Part shown: positions 7,115 through 15,258 of the stretch, in pieces | Layout: each line of letters starts with the position of its first letter | Numbering within the stretch: the first letter of the stretch is position 1 | Source: Armatimonadota bacterium | GTDB lineage: Bacteria; Armatimonadota; Zipacnadia; UBA1398; JAKPQA01 | DNA: 39,094 nt | NCBI GenBank assembly: GCA_029547025.1 | Contig: JAKPQA010000125.1 | Coordinates: forward strand, 1-39,094 | Reading direction: 5' to 3' | The notes under the pieces: generated by a model | Database searches by the model: none | What the model saw: the letters and a program-made list of their open reading frames with translations, nothing else | Told to the model about the DNA's origin: nothing | Program-made: the position numbers and the translations under genes

Positions 7115-7789
7115 CTACCACCCGTATGCGGCCGGGACGATGCGCTCGGGGTTGTGAAGCCCGGGCAGCGGCGCCTCGATGGTCTTCTCCCACTTCATCC
7201 ACTTCGTGTGGCCGTCAGCGAAGCCATAGTTGGCTCCGTCGTTGTGCCGCGTCTTGGCGATGTGCTCGACAAGCCAGTTGTGGCCATCGCCCGCATAGTA
7301 GGAGTTCAGATCGTCCCAGTTCGGCGAGCCGGCGTTGGGCCAGGGATGGTAGCCATCCCACACCATGCCGGTCTCCCTCTCAGCGATCATGATCGTGTTC
7401 GCCGGCTGGCCAAACCGCGCCAGTGCCTCGCCGTGGGCGAAGAGACCGTTGATGGTGTAGTCCGAGTTCGAGTTGGCCGGGTCGTTCCGGTTCGACGGAC
7501 ACTGGAACACGTCGGCGTTCTTCACGTAGGCGTAGAGGGGCAGGTACCAGCGGTATGTCTCGTCGACGGTGACGAATTGCTCATCGTAGTCCTGGATGTA
7601 CATCATCATCGCGTTCGAGATCTGCTTGACGTTGCTCAGGCAACTGGCCTGTCGTGCCTTCTCGCGTGCTTTGGCAAACACCGGGAACAGGATCGCGGCC
7701 AAGATGGCGATGATGGCGATCACGACCAGGAGCTCGATGAGAGTGAAGCCGGCATGAGCGCGCCGGTCCGCGCGATGGATGCAAGACAT
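7115..7789 (-). CDS. Type IV prepilin-like H-X9-DG protein
   Basis: The 224-residue protein begins with a short basic leader and the class III signal [17 protein letters not shown], followed by [14 protein letters not shown]. The C-terminal half carries [16 protein letters not shown] (H-X9-DG). By family, the leader is cut and the Phe methylated by a prepilin peptidase; the helix anchors the protein in the inner membrane or a pilus-like fibre, and the C-terminal domain is outside. The specific role of this expanded family is not known. The ATG at 7789 has a very strong site, GGAGGAGG, five bases upstream. It follows the CPLC-motif protein by 94 bases. It shares the pilin core with the genes at 137-778 and 17020-17679. 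Confidence 0.93.
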   Translation of the reverse strand: MSCIHRADRRAHAGFTLIELLVVIAIIAILAAILFPVFAKAREKARQASCLSNVKQISNAMMMYIQDYDEQFVTVDETYRWYLPLYAYVKNADVFQCPSNRNDPANSNSDYTINGLFAHGEALARFGQPANTIMIAERETGMVWDGYHPWPNAGSPNWDDLNSYYAGDGHNWLVEHIAKTRHNDGANYGFADGHTKWMKWEKTIEAPLPGLHNPERIVPAAYGW

Positions 7790-7883
7790 AGGTCCTCCTC
7801 CGAGGGAGACAAGCAGACCCACCGACGAGAGCGGAGACGAGTCCAGCTCGCAACGGCTGACGGTGTGGTCTAGCGATCGCGTG

Positions 7884-8258
7884 TCATGCCCCAGAGGGGA
7901 CAGGAGGAGCTCGCGGACCCACGGGTCCAGCGACAGCTTGGGACGTACGTCGGCAGAGCTGCGGTGTGGGGATGCCCGGGTTGGGCAGACGCTCGGCCCT
8001 CGCCGACTCGAGAATGGCGCTGAGGGGCACGCCGCTCTGGATGGCCACACAGAGGGGGCACTCGTGCTCACCGGTGTCGACGTCGACGGGGCCAGGCGTC
8101 AGCTGGGGAAGCGAGGCTACCTCGGCACAGCGGCCGGCGATGTGCGTGTGTCGGGCGAGGACGCTCGGTACGTGGAGAAGCAGGTTCGCGGATGCCAGCA
8201 GCATCAGCACCCGCGGCAGCCACCGCCGCGTTCCAACTGGCCTGCGGAGTTGCCGCAT
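7884..8258 (-). CDS. Hypothetical membrane or secreted protein with a CPLC motif
   Basis: No confident family. The 124-residue protein has a basic N-terminus, one hydrophobic segment (about residues 16-35, [19 protein letters not shown]) that could be a signal or anchor, a small RHTHIAGRC segment, and [12 protein letters not shown] near residue 65. The His/Cys content resembles small periplasmic metal-linked proteins such as the DUF2946 type, but this is only a resemblance. The tail is Arg/Pro-rich and low complexity. The ATG at 8258 has GGGGGCTC upstream and a TATACT box about 40 bases upstream. It may be co-transcribed with the prepilin gene downstream. Confidence 0.55.
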   Translation of the reverse strand: MRQLRRPVGTRRWLPRVLMLLASANLLLHVPSVLARHTHIAGRCAEVASLPQLTPGPVDVDTGEHECPLCVAIQSGVPLSAILESARAERLPNPGIPTPQLCRRTSQAVAGPVGPRAPPVPSGA

Positions 8259-8295
8259 TCCGAGCCCCCACTACTCAGTAGGTGGTTCCATCACT

Positions 8296-8301
8296 AGTAT
8301 A
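8296..8301 (-). promoter_or_regulatory. Possible -10 box (TATACT)
   Basis: Minus-strand TATACT lies 37 bases before the ATG of the CPLC-motif protein, in the 125-base gap after the flavoprotein gene. No good -35 box is seen 16-18 bases upstream, so this is tentative. Confidence 0.35.
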
Positions 8302-8383
8302 CCCAGGTACGGGGCTCGCCCGCAGTCCAGGTTCGCCGACGGAGGCGGACAAGGAGAGTGAGCCGACCGTGACCGGTCCTGCG

Positions 8384-8962
8384 TCAGGACTCTGTTTGGC
8401 GGCTCAGCAGGGCCTGGGCGTAGGTGTGCGCCTGTGAGCAAATGCCCTCGCCCATATCCTCGGGACGCGTGCATCCCGGTACCAGGAGGTGCCCCACGCT
8501 GGTGGCCTTCCAGTAGTCGCAGAGGAGCTCGAAGGGCTCGACCAGCAGGTCCAGATTCCGCCCGATGGGCCCCTCGGCCGTGGCCACAAGCCCGACGCGC
8601 CGGCCCTCCATCACCGACGCATGACCGGGCTGGCCGAACTCGCTGACGAGGCACACGCTGCGGTCGATGAGGGCTTTGAGTGGCGAAGGGAAGCCGAAGC
8701 AGTAGACGGGCGTGGCCACAAGGACTATGTCGGCGTCTTGCATCTGACCGAATAGGCCGTTGGCGTCGTCGCGTTGGATGCACAGGGAGCCGGGGCGCAG
8801 CTTGCAGGCGAAGCATCCGGTGCACGGACGGATGTCGCGATCGCCGATGCTGATTCGTTCGACAGCGGAGCCGGCCTCGTGGAAGACCTCCTCGACCCAG
8901 TCGAGAACCCGAGCCGTGTTCCCCGCGCGCCGCGGGCTGCCGAGGATGGACAGAACGTCCAT
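8384..8962 (-). CDS. Iron-sulfur flavoprotein / NAD(P)H-dependent FMN reductase family
   Basis: The 192-residue protein has the flavodoxin-like FMN site at its N-terminus (SILGSPRRAGNTARVL), then CTGCFACKLRPGSLC at about residues 46-60, a compact C-X2-C-X2-C-X7-C cluster motif as in Isf-type iron-sulfur flavoproteins, and the flavin-loop sequence ATPVYCFGFPSPLKALIDR. Family role: electron transfer or reduction of quinones, O2 or H2O2 in the cytoplasm; the partner is unknown. The ATG at 8962 begins MDVLSILGSP and has GGGGGTG about seven bases upstream. It is divergent from the TldE-like gene across 239 bases. Confidence 0.88.
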   Translation of the reverse strand: MDVLSILGSPRRAGNTARVLDWVEEVFHEAGSAVERISIGDRDIRPCTGCFACKLRPGSLCIQRDDANGLFGQMQDADIVLVATPVYCFGFPSPLKALIDRSVCLVSEFGQPGHASVMEGRRVGLVATAEGPIGRNLDLLVEPFELLCDYWKATSVGHLLVPGCTRPEDMGEGICSQAHTYAQALLSRQTES

Positions 8963-9201
8963 GGTGGCACCCCCACATGAAAAGAGAGGGCGACCAGTCG
9001 AGGAGACCCCGACTGACCGCCCCCGGCCCTGGCTGCCAAGTGGGTAACGTAGGGAGTCACGGCCGGGTTCAGATGTTGGGCCGAGGAGAACTCGGCGTCC
9101 CGTGGCCTCGCCAGAGGGCAGAGGCCTCCGGCACCCGTTGGCCGAAACCCCCGGGAGACACAATCCCGGCCGCGCCCGACTTGCGCACGGAGGAGACGAC
9201 T
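8963..9201. other. Divergent intergenic region
   Basis: This 239-base gap separates the start codons of the iron-sulfur flavoprotein (minus) and the TldE-like gene (plus). It must hold both promoters, but I see no convincing -35/-10 pair. It contains the Shine-Dalgarno GGAGGAG at 9189-9195. Confidence 0.5.
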
Positions 9202-10494
9202 GTGGAACGCGACGATGCACGCCGCATCACCGAGCTGGCCCTGTCGGCCGCCACTGTAGAGTGCACGGAGGTATATGTGGGCACCACAGCAGCGGCCACG
9301 ACGCGTTTCAGCGACAATTCGATCACTCAGAACCTATCGCAGACCGACCGGTACATCGCCATCCGTTCCGCCATCGGGAACAAGGTCGGCGTGGCAACGG
9401 CCAACGACCTGAGTGACGAGAGCATCCGCCAGGTGGTGCGGCGTGCGGAGGACATCGCCCGCGCCGCGGAGCCGGACACGGAGTATGTGCCTCCGGTCGG
9501 CCCGCAGGACTACCCGGACATACCGGCGTTCGCCGAAGCCACGGCGGTCTGTGATCCCGAACAGCGCGCCGACGCGGTGGCCGCCGTCGTGGCGACGGCG
9601 ACAGCCGGCGGGATGCGTTCGTCGGGCAGCATCAGCACCAGCGCCGACGTGTCAGCGATTGCCAACTCGTTGGGACTGTTTGGGTTCCACCGGTCGAGTC
9701 GCTTCGCGCTCAACGTGACCGCCTTGACGGAGGACAGCTCCGGCTGGGCGGAGTCGTCCGGCGTCGATGTCAGCCGGCTAGATGCCACCGACGTGGCCCG
9801 GCGCGCGTGCGAGAAGGCGGCCATGTCGCGCAACCCCATCGACGTGGACCCGAAGCCCTATGTGACCATCCTCGAGCCGCCGGCGCTGCTGGAGTTCCTC
9901 GAGTTCATGATGTGGGATCTGGATGCCAAGGAGGCCGACGAGGGCCGCTCAGGTTTCGCGGGCAAAGAAGGCACAGTGATCGGACAGCCCTCGGTCACCA
10001 TTCGCTCAGACCCATCACACCCCGAGTGCCCCGGCTCGCCCTGGACCAACGGCGGCGTCATCACGCCCAAGGTGACCTGGGTCGAACAGGGCACACTGAA
10101 GACGCTCTCCTACTCCCGCTTCTGGGCCCAGAAGACGGGGAAGCCATTCACCGGGTCACCCTCCAACATTCTCATGTCCGGAGAGGATCACGACATCGAG
10201 GACCTGATCGCGTCCGTCGATGAGGGCCTGCTGGTGACCCGATTCTGGTACATCCGGACGGTCGATCCCATGGCACTCCTCCACACGGGGATGACACGGG
10301 ACGGGCTGTTCTGGATCGAGAAGGGTCGCATCAAGTGCGGAGTGCGCAACCTGCGCTTCAACGAGAGCCAGCTCCGCATGTTGAGCCAGGTGCGGATGAT
10401 GGGTCGCGCCACACCCACCGCCATGTACAGCCGGGGCGTCGTGCCCCCCGTGCTGCTTGACAGCTTTCAGTTCACGAGTGGAACGAAGTTCTGA
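9202..10494 (+). CDS. TldE/PmbA-like protein of the TldD family
   Basis: The 430-residue protein matches the PmbA/TldD (U62) family: an N-terminal domain on about residues 1-190 (EVYVGTTAAATTRFSDNSITQNLSQTD style strand pattern) and a C-terminal barrel with the Gly-rich SFQFTSG-type end. TldD subunits carry a zinc HExxxH helix. In the equivalent helix here (EPPALLEFLEFMMWDLD) the His residues are missing, so this is the non-catalytic TldE/PmbA type. TldD/TldE heterodimers act in maturation or degradation of unfolded peptides; no TldD gene is in the window. The GTG at 9202 is chosen because GGAGGAG lies six bases upstream, and upstream sequence in frame looks non-coding. Confidence 0.85.
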   Translation: MERDDARRITELALSAATVECTEVYVGTTAAATTRFSDNSITQNLSQTDRYIAIRSAIGNKVGVATANDLSDESIRQVVRRAEDIARAAEPDTEYVPPVGPQDYPDIPAFAEATAVCDPEQRADAVAAVVATATAGGMRSSGSISTSADVSAIANSLGLFGFHRSSRFALNVTALTEDSSGWAESSGVDVSRLDATDVARRACEKAAMSRNPIDVDPKPYVTILEPPALLEFLEFMMWDLDAKEADEGRSGFAGKEGTVIGQPSVTIRSDPSHPECPGSPWTNGGVITPKVTWVEQGTLKTLSYSRFWAQKTGKPFTGSPSNILMSGEDHDIEDLIASVDEGLLVTRFWYIRTVDPMALLHTGMTRDGLFWIEKGRIKCGVRNLRFNESQLRMLSQVRMMGRATPTAMYSRGVVPPVLLDSFQFTSGTKF

Positions 10495-10614
10495 GGGGGT
10501 AGGAGGGGAGAGGGAGCACCGACCGGAGGCTGTGCCACTCAATCAGCCCTATGGCCCCTTCGCACGCCTCTCACGGCATCTGCCCTGCCGTCAGTATGCT
10601 CGCCGCCCAGACTC

Positions 10615-11856
10615 ATGCTTAGTGGCCTTCGCCACATCTCGTCGATTCTGGTGAAGCCGGCCGGACCGGACTGCAACCTGGCCTGCCGCTACTGCTTCTA
10701 TCGCAGCGCTGCCGCGCTGTATCCGGACCGGCCGGTCCACCGGATGAGTGACGAGGTACTGGAGTCGGTCATCTGCCAGTACATGGCCATCGCGGGGCCC
10801 TTGGCTTCCTTTGGCTGGCAGGGCGGCGAACCCACACTCATGGGCCTCCCCTTTTTCGAGCGCGTCGTGCAGCTGCAGCACCGCTACGGCCTGGGCGGAC
10901 AGAAGGTATCCAACGGTCTGCAGACCAACGGGGTGCTCATCGATGACGACTGGGCCCGGTTCCTGGCGCAGTGGAAGTTCCTGGTGGGCTTGAGCCTTGA
11001 CGGCCCGGCAGAGATCCACGACCACTATCGGCGAGACCACGGGGGACGAGCGACGCACGCGCGGGTGCTGGAGGCCCTCCACCACCTCCAGCATGCGAGA
11101 GTGGACACGAACGTGCTGTGCATGGTCACCGACGCGAGCGTCACTCGGGCGCGGGAGCTTTTCGACTACTTCTACGGCCTGGGCATTCGGTGGATGCAGT
11201 TCATCCCATGTGTTGAGACCCATCCCGACGGCGGTTGGGAGTCCTACTCGCTCGATGTGGCCGAGTATGGACAATTCCTTTGCGCCCTGTTTGATCTCTG
11301 GTACGGTGGCATGAACCTGAAGCGCACGTACATCCGCGACTTCGAGGAGCTCCTGATCAACGTGACCACCGGCCGTCCGCCCAGTTGCGTCCCGAGCGAT
11401 CACTGTGGCGACTATGTCGTGGTGGAGCACAATGGTGATGTATATGCATGTGACTTCCACGTGACACCGGAGTGGCGGCTGGGGAATCTGATGGAGACTC
11501 CCCTGCTGGAACTCGTGAACTCCCCGACAATGGAACGATTCGCGGCCGCCAAGCGCCAGTGGGATCGGTCATGCACCACATGCCCGTGGCTGAACCTCTG
11601 CCACGGAGGGTGCCCCAAGTACCGCATCAATGCCAACGGCGCGCCGGCGCGAAAGACGTGCTTCTGCGCCGCCAACCTCGAGCTCTTCAGGCACGCGGGC
11701 GACACGCTACGCGAACTCGCCGATCGGTACGGCCCGCCGAGTGTTCTGCACCGTGTACCCGAGGTGCACGATGCCTCATCAGGCGTCAGAGGCAACGCTC
11801 CCTGCCCCTGCGGGAGTGGGCGGAAGTACAAGCATTGCTGCATGAAGCGGGGGTAG
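10615..11856 (+). CDS. Radical SAM sulfatase-maturase-like enzyme with C-terminal SEC-C motif
   Basis: The 413-residue protein has the radical SAM cluster CNLACRYC (Cys20, 24, 27), the SAM-binding FGWQGGEPTLMG, and the auxiliary iron-sulfur SPASM Cys set (CVPSDHCGDYVV, ACDFHV, CTTCPWLNLCHGGCPKYR) of anaerobic sulfatase-maturating enzymes. Those convert an active-site Cys or Ser of sulfatases to formylglycine. The last about 20 residues form a SEC-C zinc motif (NAPCPCGSGRKYKHCC), a module known from SecA and other proteins. No sulfatase gene is in the window, so the target is unproven and another peptide substrate is possible. The ATG at 10615 has no clear ribosome site. The stop lies seven bases from the convergent oxidoreductase stop. 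Confidence 0.87.
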   Translation: MLSGLRHISSILVKPAGPDCNLACRYCFYRSAAALYPDRPVHRMSDEVLESVICQYMAIAGPLASFGWQGGEPTLMGLPFFERVVQLQHRYGLGGQKVSNGLQTNGVLIDDDWARFLAQWKFLVGLSLDGPAEIHDHYRRDHGGRATHARVLEALHHLQHARVDTNVLCMVTDASVTRARELFDYFYGLGIRWMQFIPCVETHPDGGWESYSLDVAEYGQFLCALFDLWYGGMNLKRTYIRDFEELLINVTTGRPPSCVPSDHCGDYVVVEHNGDVYACDFHVTPEWRLGNLMETPLLELVNSPTMERFAAAKRQWDRSCTTCPWLNLCHGGCPKYRINANGAPARKTCFCAANLELFRHAGDTLRELADRYGPPSVLHRVPEVHDASSGVRGNAPCPCGSGRKYKHCCMKRG

Positions 11857-11863
11857 GCCCCGG

Positions 11864-12763
11864 TCAGTCCATGAGCGGCAGCTCGACCGGCAGACCGGTC
11901 GCCAGGGAGCGCTTCGCACCGTCCAGGATCTTGATGACCTCGAGCGTCGAGCTGTACGGAATGGGCGGTATGCCGGTGCGAACCATCCCGATCACCGCAG
12001 CGAGCAAGTTCCTGTAGAATGCCGCGGCATCGTTGACCGCGACCGTGACGGCGCCCTTCTCGCCATAGAGGCGTAGCTCGAAGACGTAGCCAATCTCCTC
12101 CGACACACACAGCACGCCCATGCGCCCGTCGGCATAGGCCAGCCTCACCACGTTCAGCCGCTCGCGACCGACGTTGTGCACCGAGAGCACACCCGGGCCG
12201 AGAACGCGGTGCATCAGCTCAGCCGGGTGGATGCCGTAGTAGATCAGCTCATTGGGTCCCACGGCGAGGGCGAGCTTGATGGGCGAGACGGCTTCGATCT
12301 GCTCCCACGCCTCATCGACTTCGCGGGCGTACCGAAGGGCCGACGAGGACATGCACGGTGTCCCGAGCTCCTCGGCCAGCGCCAGGATCGAGGCGGCCTC
12401 CCGCCAGTCGCGTGACAGCGGCTTATCGATGAACGTAGGGATACCGGCCCGGAGGAACGGCTCGGCGTACTTCTGGTGCTGCTGGGTGCCGTCATCGGCG
12501 ATGAGGATGCCATCGACATGCCCGAGCAGGTCGTCGGGCCGGTCAGCCACCCAGGCGCCAGGCAGAAGGGCGACGAGCTTCTCGGCGGCCTCGCGGTTCT
12601 GGTCGTAGACCCCAGTGATCTCGACTCCCTCGATGGGGTCCACGCCCGGCTCCCAGAAGCCGGCGGCCGCCCAGGCGTCGCGGTCGCGCCGGTGATGCAG
12701 CAGCGCGCCGAAGGCGGGCCCGTGGAACAAGGCGATGCCCGTCACCATACCGATGCGGGTCAC
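11864..12763 (-). CDS. Gfo/Idh/MocA family oxidoreductase
   Basis: The 299-residue protein is a two-domain NAD(P)-dependent dehydrogenase-type protein. The N-terminal Rossmann part has ITGVYDQNREAAEKL, HVDGILIADDGTQQHQKYAEPFLRAGIPTFIDKPL (the conserved EKP-like motif, here DKP, at about residues 115-117) and a C-terminal sheet with HPAELMHRVLG. Family members oxidise or epimerise sugars and inositols. It follows the TIM-barrel isomerase gene by 28 bases, a common pair in sugar or polyol catabolism. The GTG at 12763 has AGGGAGG five to six bases upstream. The N-terminal nucleotide-binding loop (MVTGIALFHGPAF) is not the classic GxGxxG. Confidence 0.85.
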   Translation of the reverse strand: MTRIGMVTGIALFHGPAFGALLHHRRDRDAWAAAGFWEPGVDPIEGVEITGVYDQNREAAEKLVALLPGAWVADRPDDLLGHVDGILIADDGTQQHQKYAEPFLRAGIPTFIDKPLSRDWREAASILALAEELGTPCMSSSALRYAREVDEAWEQIEAVSPIKLALAVGPNELIYYGIHPAELMHRVLGPGVLSVHNVGRERLNVVRLAYADGRMGVLCVSEEIGYVFELRLYGEKGAVTVAVNDAAAFYRNLLAAVIGMVRTGIPPIPYSSTLEVIKILDGAKRSLATGLPVELPLMD

Positions 12764-12791
12764 AGCGCCTCCCTCGCTCTCACGCGCGCGG

Positions 12792-13562
12792 TCAGACGCC
12801 GGCGATCTGGCGCGTGCTGGCCATGGCCTCGCGGTGATCCGCCGTGGGGCTGAACTCGAGGCCGATGTAGCCCGCGTAGTCCGTCTTGGCGATGGCCCTG
12901 AAGACATTCACGTAGTTGATCTCACCCGTGCCTGGCTCGTGCCGGCCAGGCACGTCCGCACAATGGAAGTGTCCGATGAGATCGATATTCCTCGTGATAC
13001 GCACCGTAAGGTCGCCCTCGGTGATCTGCTGGTGGTAGATATCGAAGAGGAGCTTGACCCGTGGGCTACCGACCTCGTTGATGATCTCGAAGCCCTCATC
13101 GGACGTCGACAGGTAGTACCCCATATGGTCAGTCCGGATGTTGAGTGGTTCGAGCACGATGGTGATGCCGGCGGCCTCAGCCTTCGGGGCGATGCCCTTG
13201 AGCCCGGCCACGATGGCCGCGTGCTGCTTCTCGCGGGGAATGGGCATCTCGTTGCCCGTGGTGACGATCATGGTCGGAAGCCCGAACTCCTTGCCCTTCT
13301 CGATGGATTCGCTGGCGGCAGCGATCCATGCCGCAGTGTTGCTGGGATCCACGAGCGCACCGGAAGCGTCGCAGCACATGGCCGCGATGGTGAGGCCCTT
13401 GGCGTCAGCTCGCTGGCGGATCGCCGGCAGGTCCTTGCCGTGCCAGCCCCAGAACTCGAATGCGGGAAGACCGCACTCGGCGGCCAGGTCGATGCGGTCG
13501 ACGAAGTTCGGCACGTTGCTGAAGATCATCTCGATGCAGGCAGAGAGCTTGAGATCAGCCAT
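12792..13562 (-). CDS. Xylose-isomerase-like TIM barrel (hydroxypyruvate isomerase type)
   Basis: The 256-residue protein fits the AP-endonuclease-2/hydroxypyruvate-isomerase group of TIM barrels. Visible are AFEFWGWHGKDLPAI, the metal Glu in TIVLEPLN, DIYHQQITEGDL with its metal Asp/His, HFHCADVPGRHEPGTGEINY and the last Glu in YIGLEFSP. These residues are the metal and substrate set of Hyi-like isomerases, which interconvert hydroxypyruvate and tartronate semialdehyde or act on keto-sugars. The exact substrate is not known. The ATG at 13562 has GAGGAG seven bases upstream. It heads a two-gene operon with the Gfo/Idh/MocA gene. Confidence 0.88.
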   Translation of the reverse strand: MADLKLSACIEMIFSNVPNFVDRIDLAAECGLPAFEFWGWHGKDLPAIRQRADAKGLTIAAMCCDASGALVDPSNTAAWIAAASESIEKGKEFGLPTMIVTTGNEMPIPREKQHAAIVAGLKGIAPKAEAAGITIVLEPLNIRTDHMGYYLSTSDEGFEIINEVGSPRVKLLFDIYHQQITEGDLTVRITRNIDLIGHFHCADVPGRHEPGTGEINYVNVFRAIAKTDYAGYIGLEFSPTADHREAMASTRQIAGV

Positions 13563-13901
13563 TGGGGTCTCCTCGGGTGTTGGATCGCGCCGCGTCTGTG
13601 AGCCTTTCGGCCGCTCCGTCCGACTGACCTTCGCACACCAGGACTCGGGGAATCCGGCGCCCGGCGCGATCCAGGCACGGAAATCTTTCATGAACGCAAT
13701 GATTCGCCCGGCGACACGCCGAACAGACAAACCAGCGCGCTCGGAGCCAGAGGTACCTGTCTCGTCTCCGGCGATTGGTACCGGAGACCGTCGATCGGAA
13801 GGCCGGCCAGTCAGGCCGGCCCGTGTGGCACCCCCCTTATCTGCCGCCGGCCGGGCCCCCAAAAGGGACGCGGGCCCGGGGCGCGAGGGGAGTGATCGGA
13901 C
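13563..13901. other. Divergent intergenic region with tandem hairpins
   Basis: This 339-base gap lies between the isomerase start (minus) and the DUF4177 start (plus). I see no gene in it. It contains two inverted repeats 12 bases apart: 13764-13788 (8-bp arms GTCTCCGG and CCGGAGAC, nine-base loop) and 13801-13821 (8-bp arms GGCCGGCC, five-base AGTCA loop). They could be operators or a leader or attenuator structure. Confidence 0.5.
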
Positions 13902-14093
13902 TTGGGTCGTTGGGAATACCAGGTCATCGAAACACGACATGTCCACCAGAGCTACCTTGAGCCGATCCTCAACCAGCACGGTGGCGAAGGCTGGGAGCTC
14001 GTTTCGGCCTACCTGACACCGAACCTGACGACGTTCATCTTCAAGCGTCCCGTCGAGGGCGCAGCCAAATCCCAGGACGAGGCGGCGGCATAA
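13902..14093 (+). CDS. DUF4177-type small protein
   Basis: The 63-residue protein WEYQVIET...LEPILNQHGGEGWELVSAYLTPNLTTFIFKRP has the hallmark of DUF4177: an N-terminal strand, a helix, GGEGWELVS, and a last strand ending FIFKR. Function of this family is unknown; it is cytoplasmic and small. The TTG start at 13902 has GAGGGGAG upstream at about 11 bases. A GC-rich inverted repeat follows the stop (near 14127-14146), before the lipoprotein gene. Confidence 0.8.
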   Translation: MGRWEYQVIETRHVHQSYLEPILNQHGGEGWELVSAYLTPNLTTFIFKRPVEGAAKSQDEAAA

Positions 14094-14178
14094 CACCGGC
14101 CGCCAGGTACTAGGGAAGCCGGCTCCGGGCGCGCCGGCCCCCGTGCCACCACTGCCACTCAACATGGGAGGGTTCCCG

Positions 14179-15258
14179 ATGAGGGCCACCGGTCTGACGC
14201 CGTTTCCGGTGTTAGCCGCCCTGGCGCTGTGTGCGGGATGTGAGACAGGTGCTGAGACGGATGGCACGACGTTCACGATTTCCGGGACCGTAACCCGCCA
14301 GGCTGCGGGGCTTGCCGGGGTGACCGTGACGGCCAACGACGCGGCGGGCCACACGGGCACGGCAACGACGGCGGCCAACGGCACGTACACCATTGCAAAC
14401 CTGGTGGCGGCGGCATATACCATCACGCCGGCGCTGGCAGGGCACACGTTCACCCCGGCAACACGCAGCGTGACGGTTGGGCCGAGCGCCACCGGCCAGG
14501 ACTTCACGGCGACCGCCACCAACGGCGCGGCGAACACGAACCTGTTCTTCCTGCACCACTCGACGGGCCAAGGCATCATCGATGGCGGTGTCCGGGCGGC
14601 CATTGCCCAGTACAACACAGCCCACGGCACCCACTTCGAGTTCTGGGATCATGGCTACAACGCCGACGGTCTCACCAATCCCGCCGGTGTGGCCACGGGC
14701 GCGAACTACGCCATCCCGGGGGACAACACGGACCCCGACGGCCTGCACAACCTGTGGTGCGGCACCGATGCCGATGCGGTGGCCGCGCGGAACACGATCC
14801 TTACCAACCATCAGGTGATCGCGTTCAAGTCGTGCTTCCCGGCCTCGCACATCGCCGACGCCGCGGCTCTGGCCGAGAGGCAGCAGTGGTACCTGGACAT
14901 GCGGGACTTCTTTGACACGCGGACCGATCGGGTCTTCATGGTCATGTCCACGCCGCCACTTCATCCGCTCGAGACGGACGCCACCGAGGCCGCCAACGCT
15001 CGGGCTTTCGCGAACTGGCTGGGAAGCGAGGCCTATCTGGCCGGACACCCCAACGTGGTCTGCTTCGATTTGTTTGGCCTGCTGGCCAGCCCCGACGATG
15101 GTACGGCCGAGGCCAACATGCTTCGTCCCGAGTATCGGATCCCGGATCAGGACCCGCTGGCGCCCAACTCGCACCCAAACGATCTCGCCAACCAGACGGT
15201 GGCGCCGATCCTCGCCCAAGCCCTGATCGATGGATCCCAAGGCCGGGCTCAGACCTAG
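14179..15258 (+). CDS. Lipoprotein: Ig-like/carboxypeptidase-regulatory domain plus HHSTG hydrolase-like domain
   Basis: The 359-residue protein has a signal peptide with lipobox LCAGC (Cys20). Residues of about 30-110 form a carboxypeptidase-regulatory-like beta domain (ISGTVTRQAAGLAGVTVTAN, then GTYTIANLVAAAYTITP), and the rest is a globular domain starting FFLHHSTGQGI and ending SHPNDLANQTVAPILAQAL. The Ser near the start, the KSCFPASH segment and the late SHPND resemble an SGNH-like hydrolase, but this is inference. The protein is expected on the outer face of a membrane. The ATG at 14179 has GGGAGGG six bases upstream. Its TAG stop is interlocked through CTAG with the stop of the convergent ecfT-like gene. 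Confidence 0.75.
   Translation: MRATGLTPFPVLAALALCAGCETGAETDGTTFTISGTVTRQAAGLAGVTVTANDAAGHTGTATTAANGTYTIANLVAAAYTITPALAGHTFTPATRSVTVGPSATGQDFTATATNGAANTNLFFLHHSTGQGIIDGGVRAAIAQYNTAHGTHFEFWDHGYNADGLTNPAGVATGANYAIPGDNTDPDGLHNLWCGTDADAVAARNTILTNHQVIAFKSCFPASHIADAAALAERQQWYLDMRDFFDTRTDRVFMVMSTPPLHPLETDATEAANARAFANWLGSEAYLAGHPNVVCFDLFGLLASPDDGTAEANMLRPEYRIPDQDPLAPNSHPNDLANQTVAPILAQALIDGSQGRAQT

Noticed and set aside
8363-8376. Short inverted repeat after the flavoprotein gene as a terminator
   Set aside because: Only a 5-bp stem with no T-tract; too weak to call.
13563-14630. Upstream extension of the TIM-barrel isomerase frame
   Set aside because: The frame stays open by GC bias, but the family start and a good ribosome site are at 13562, and it would run antisense through the DUF4177 and lipoprotein genes.
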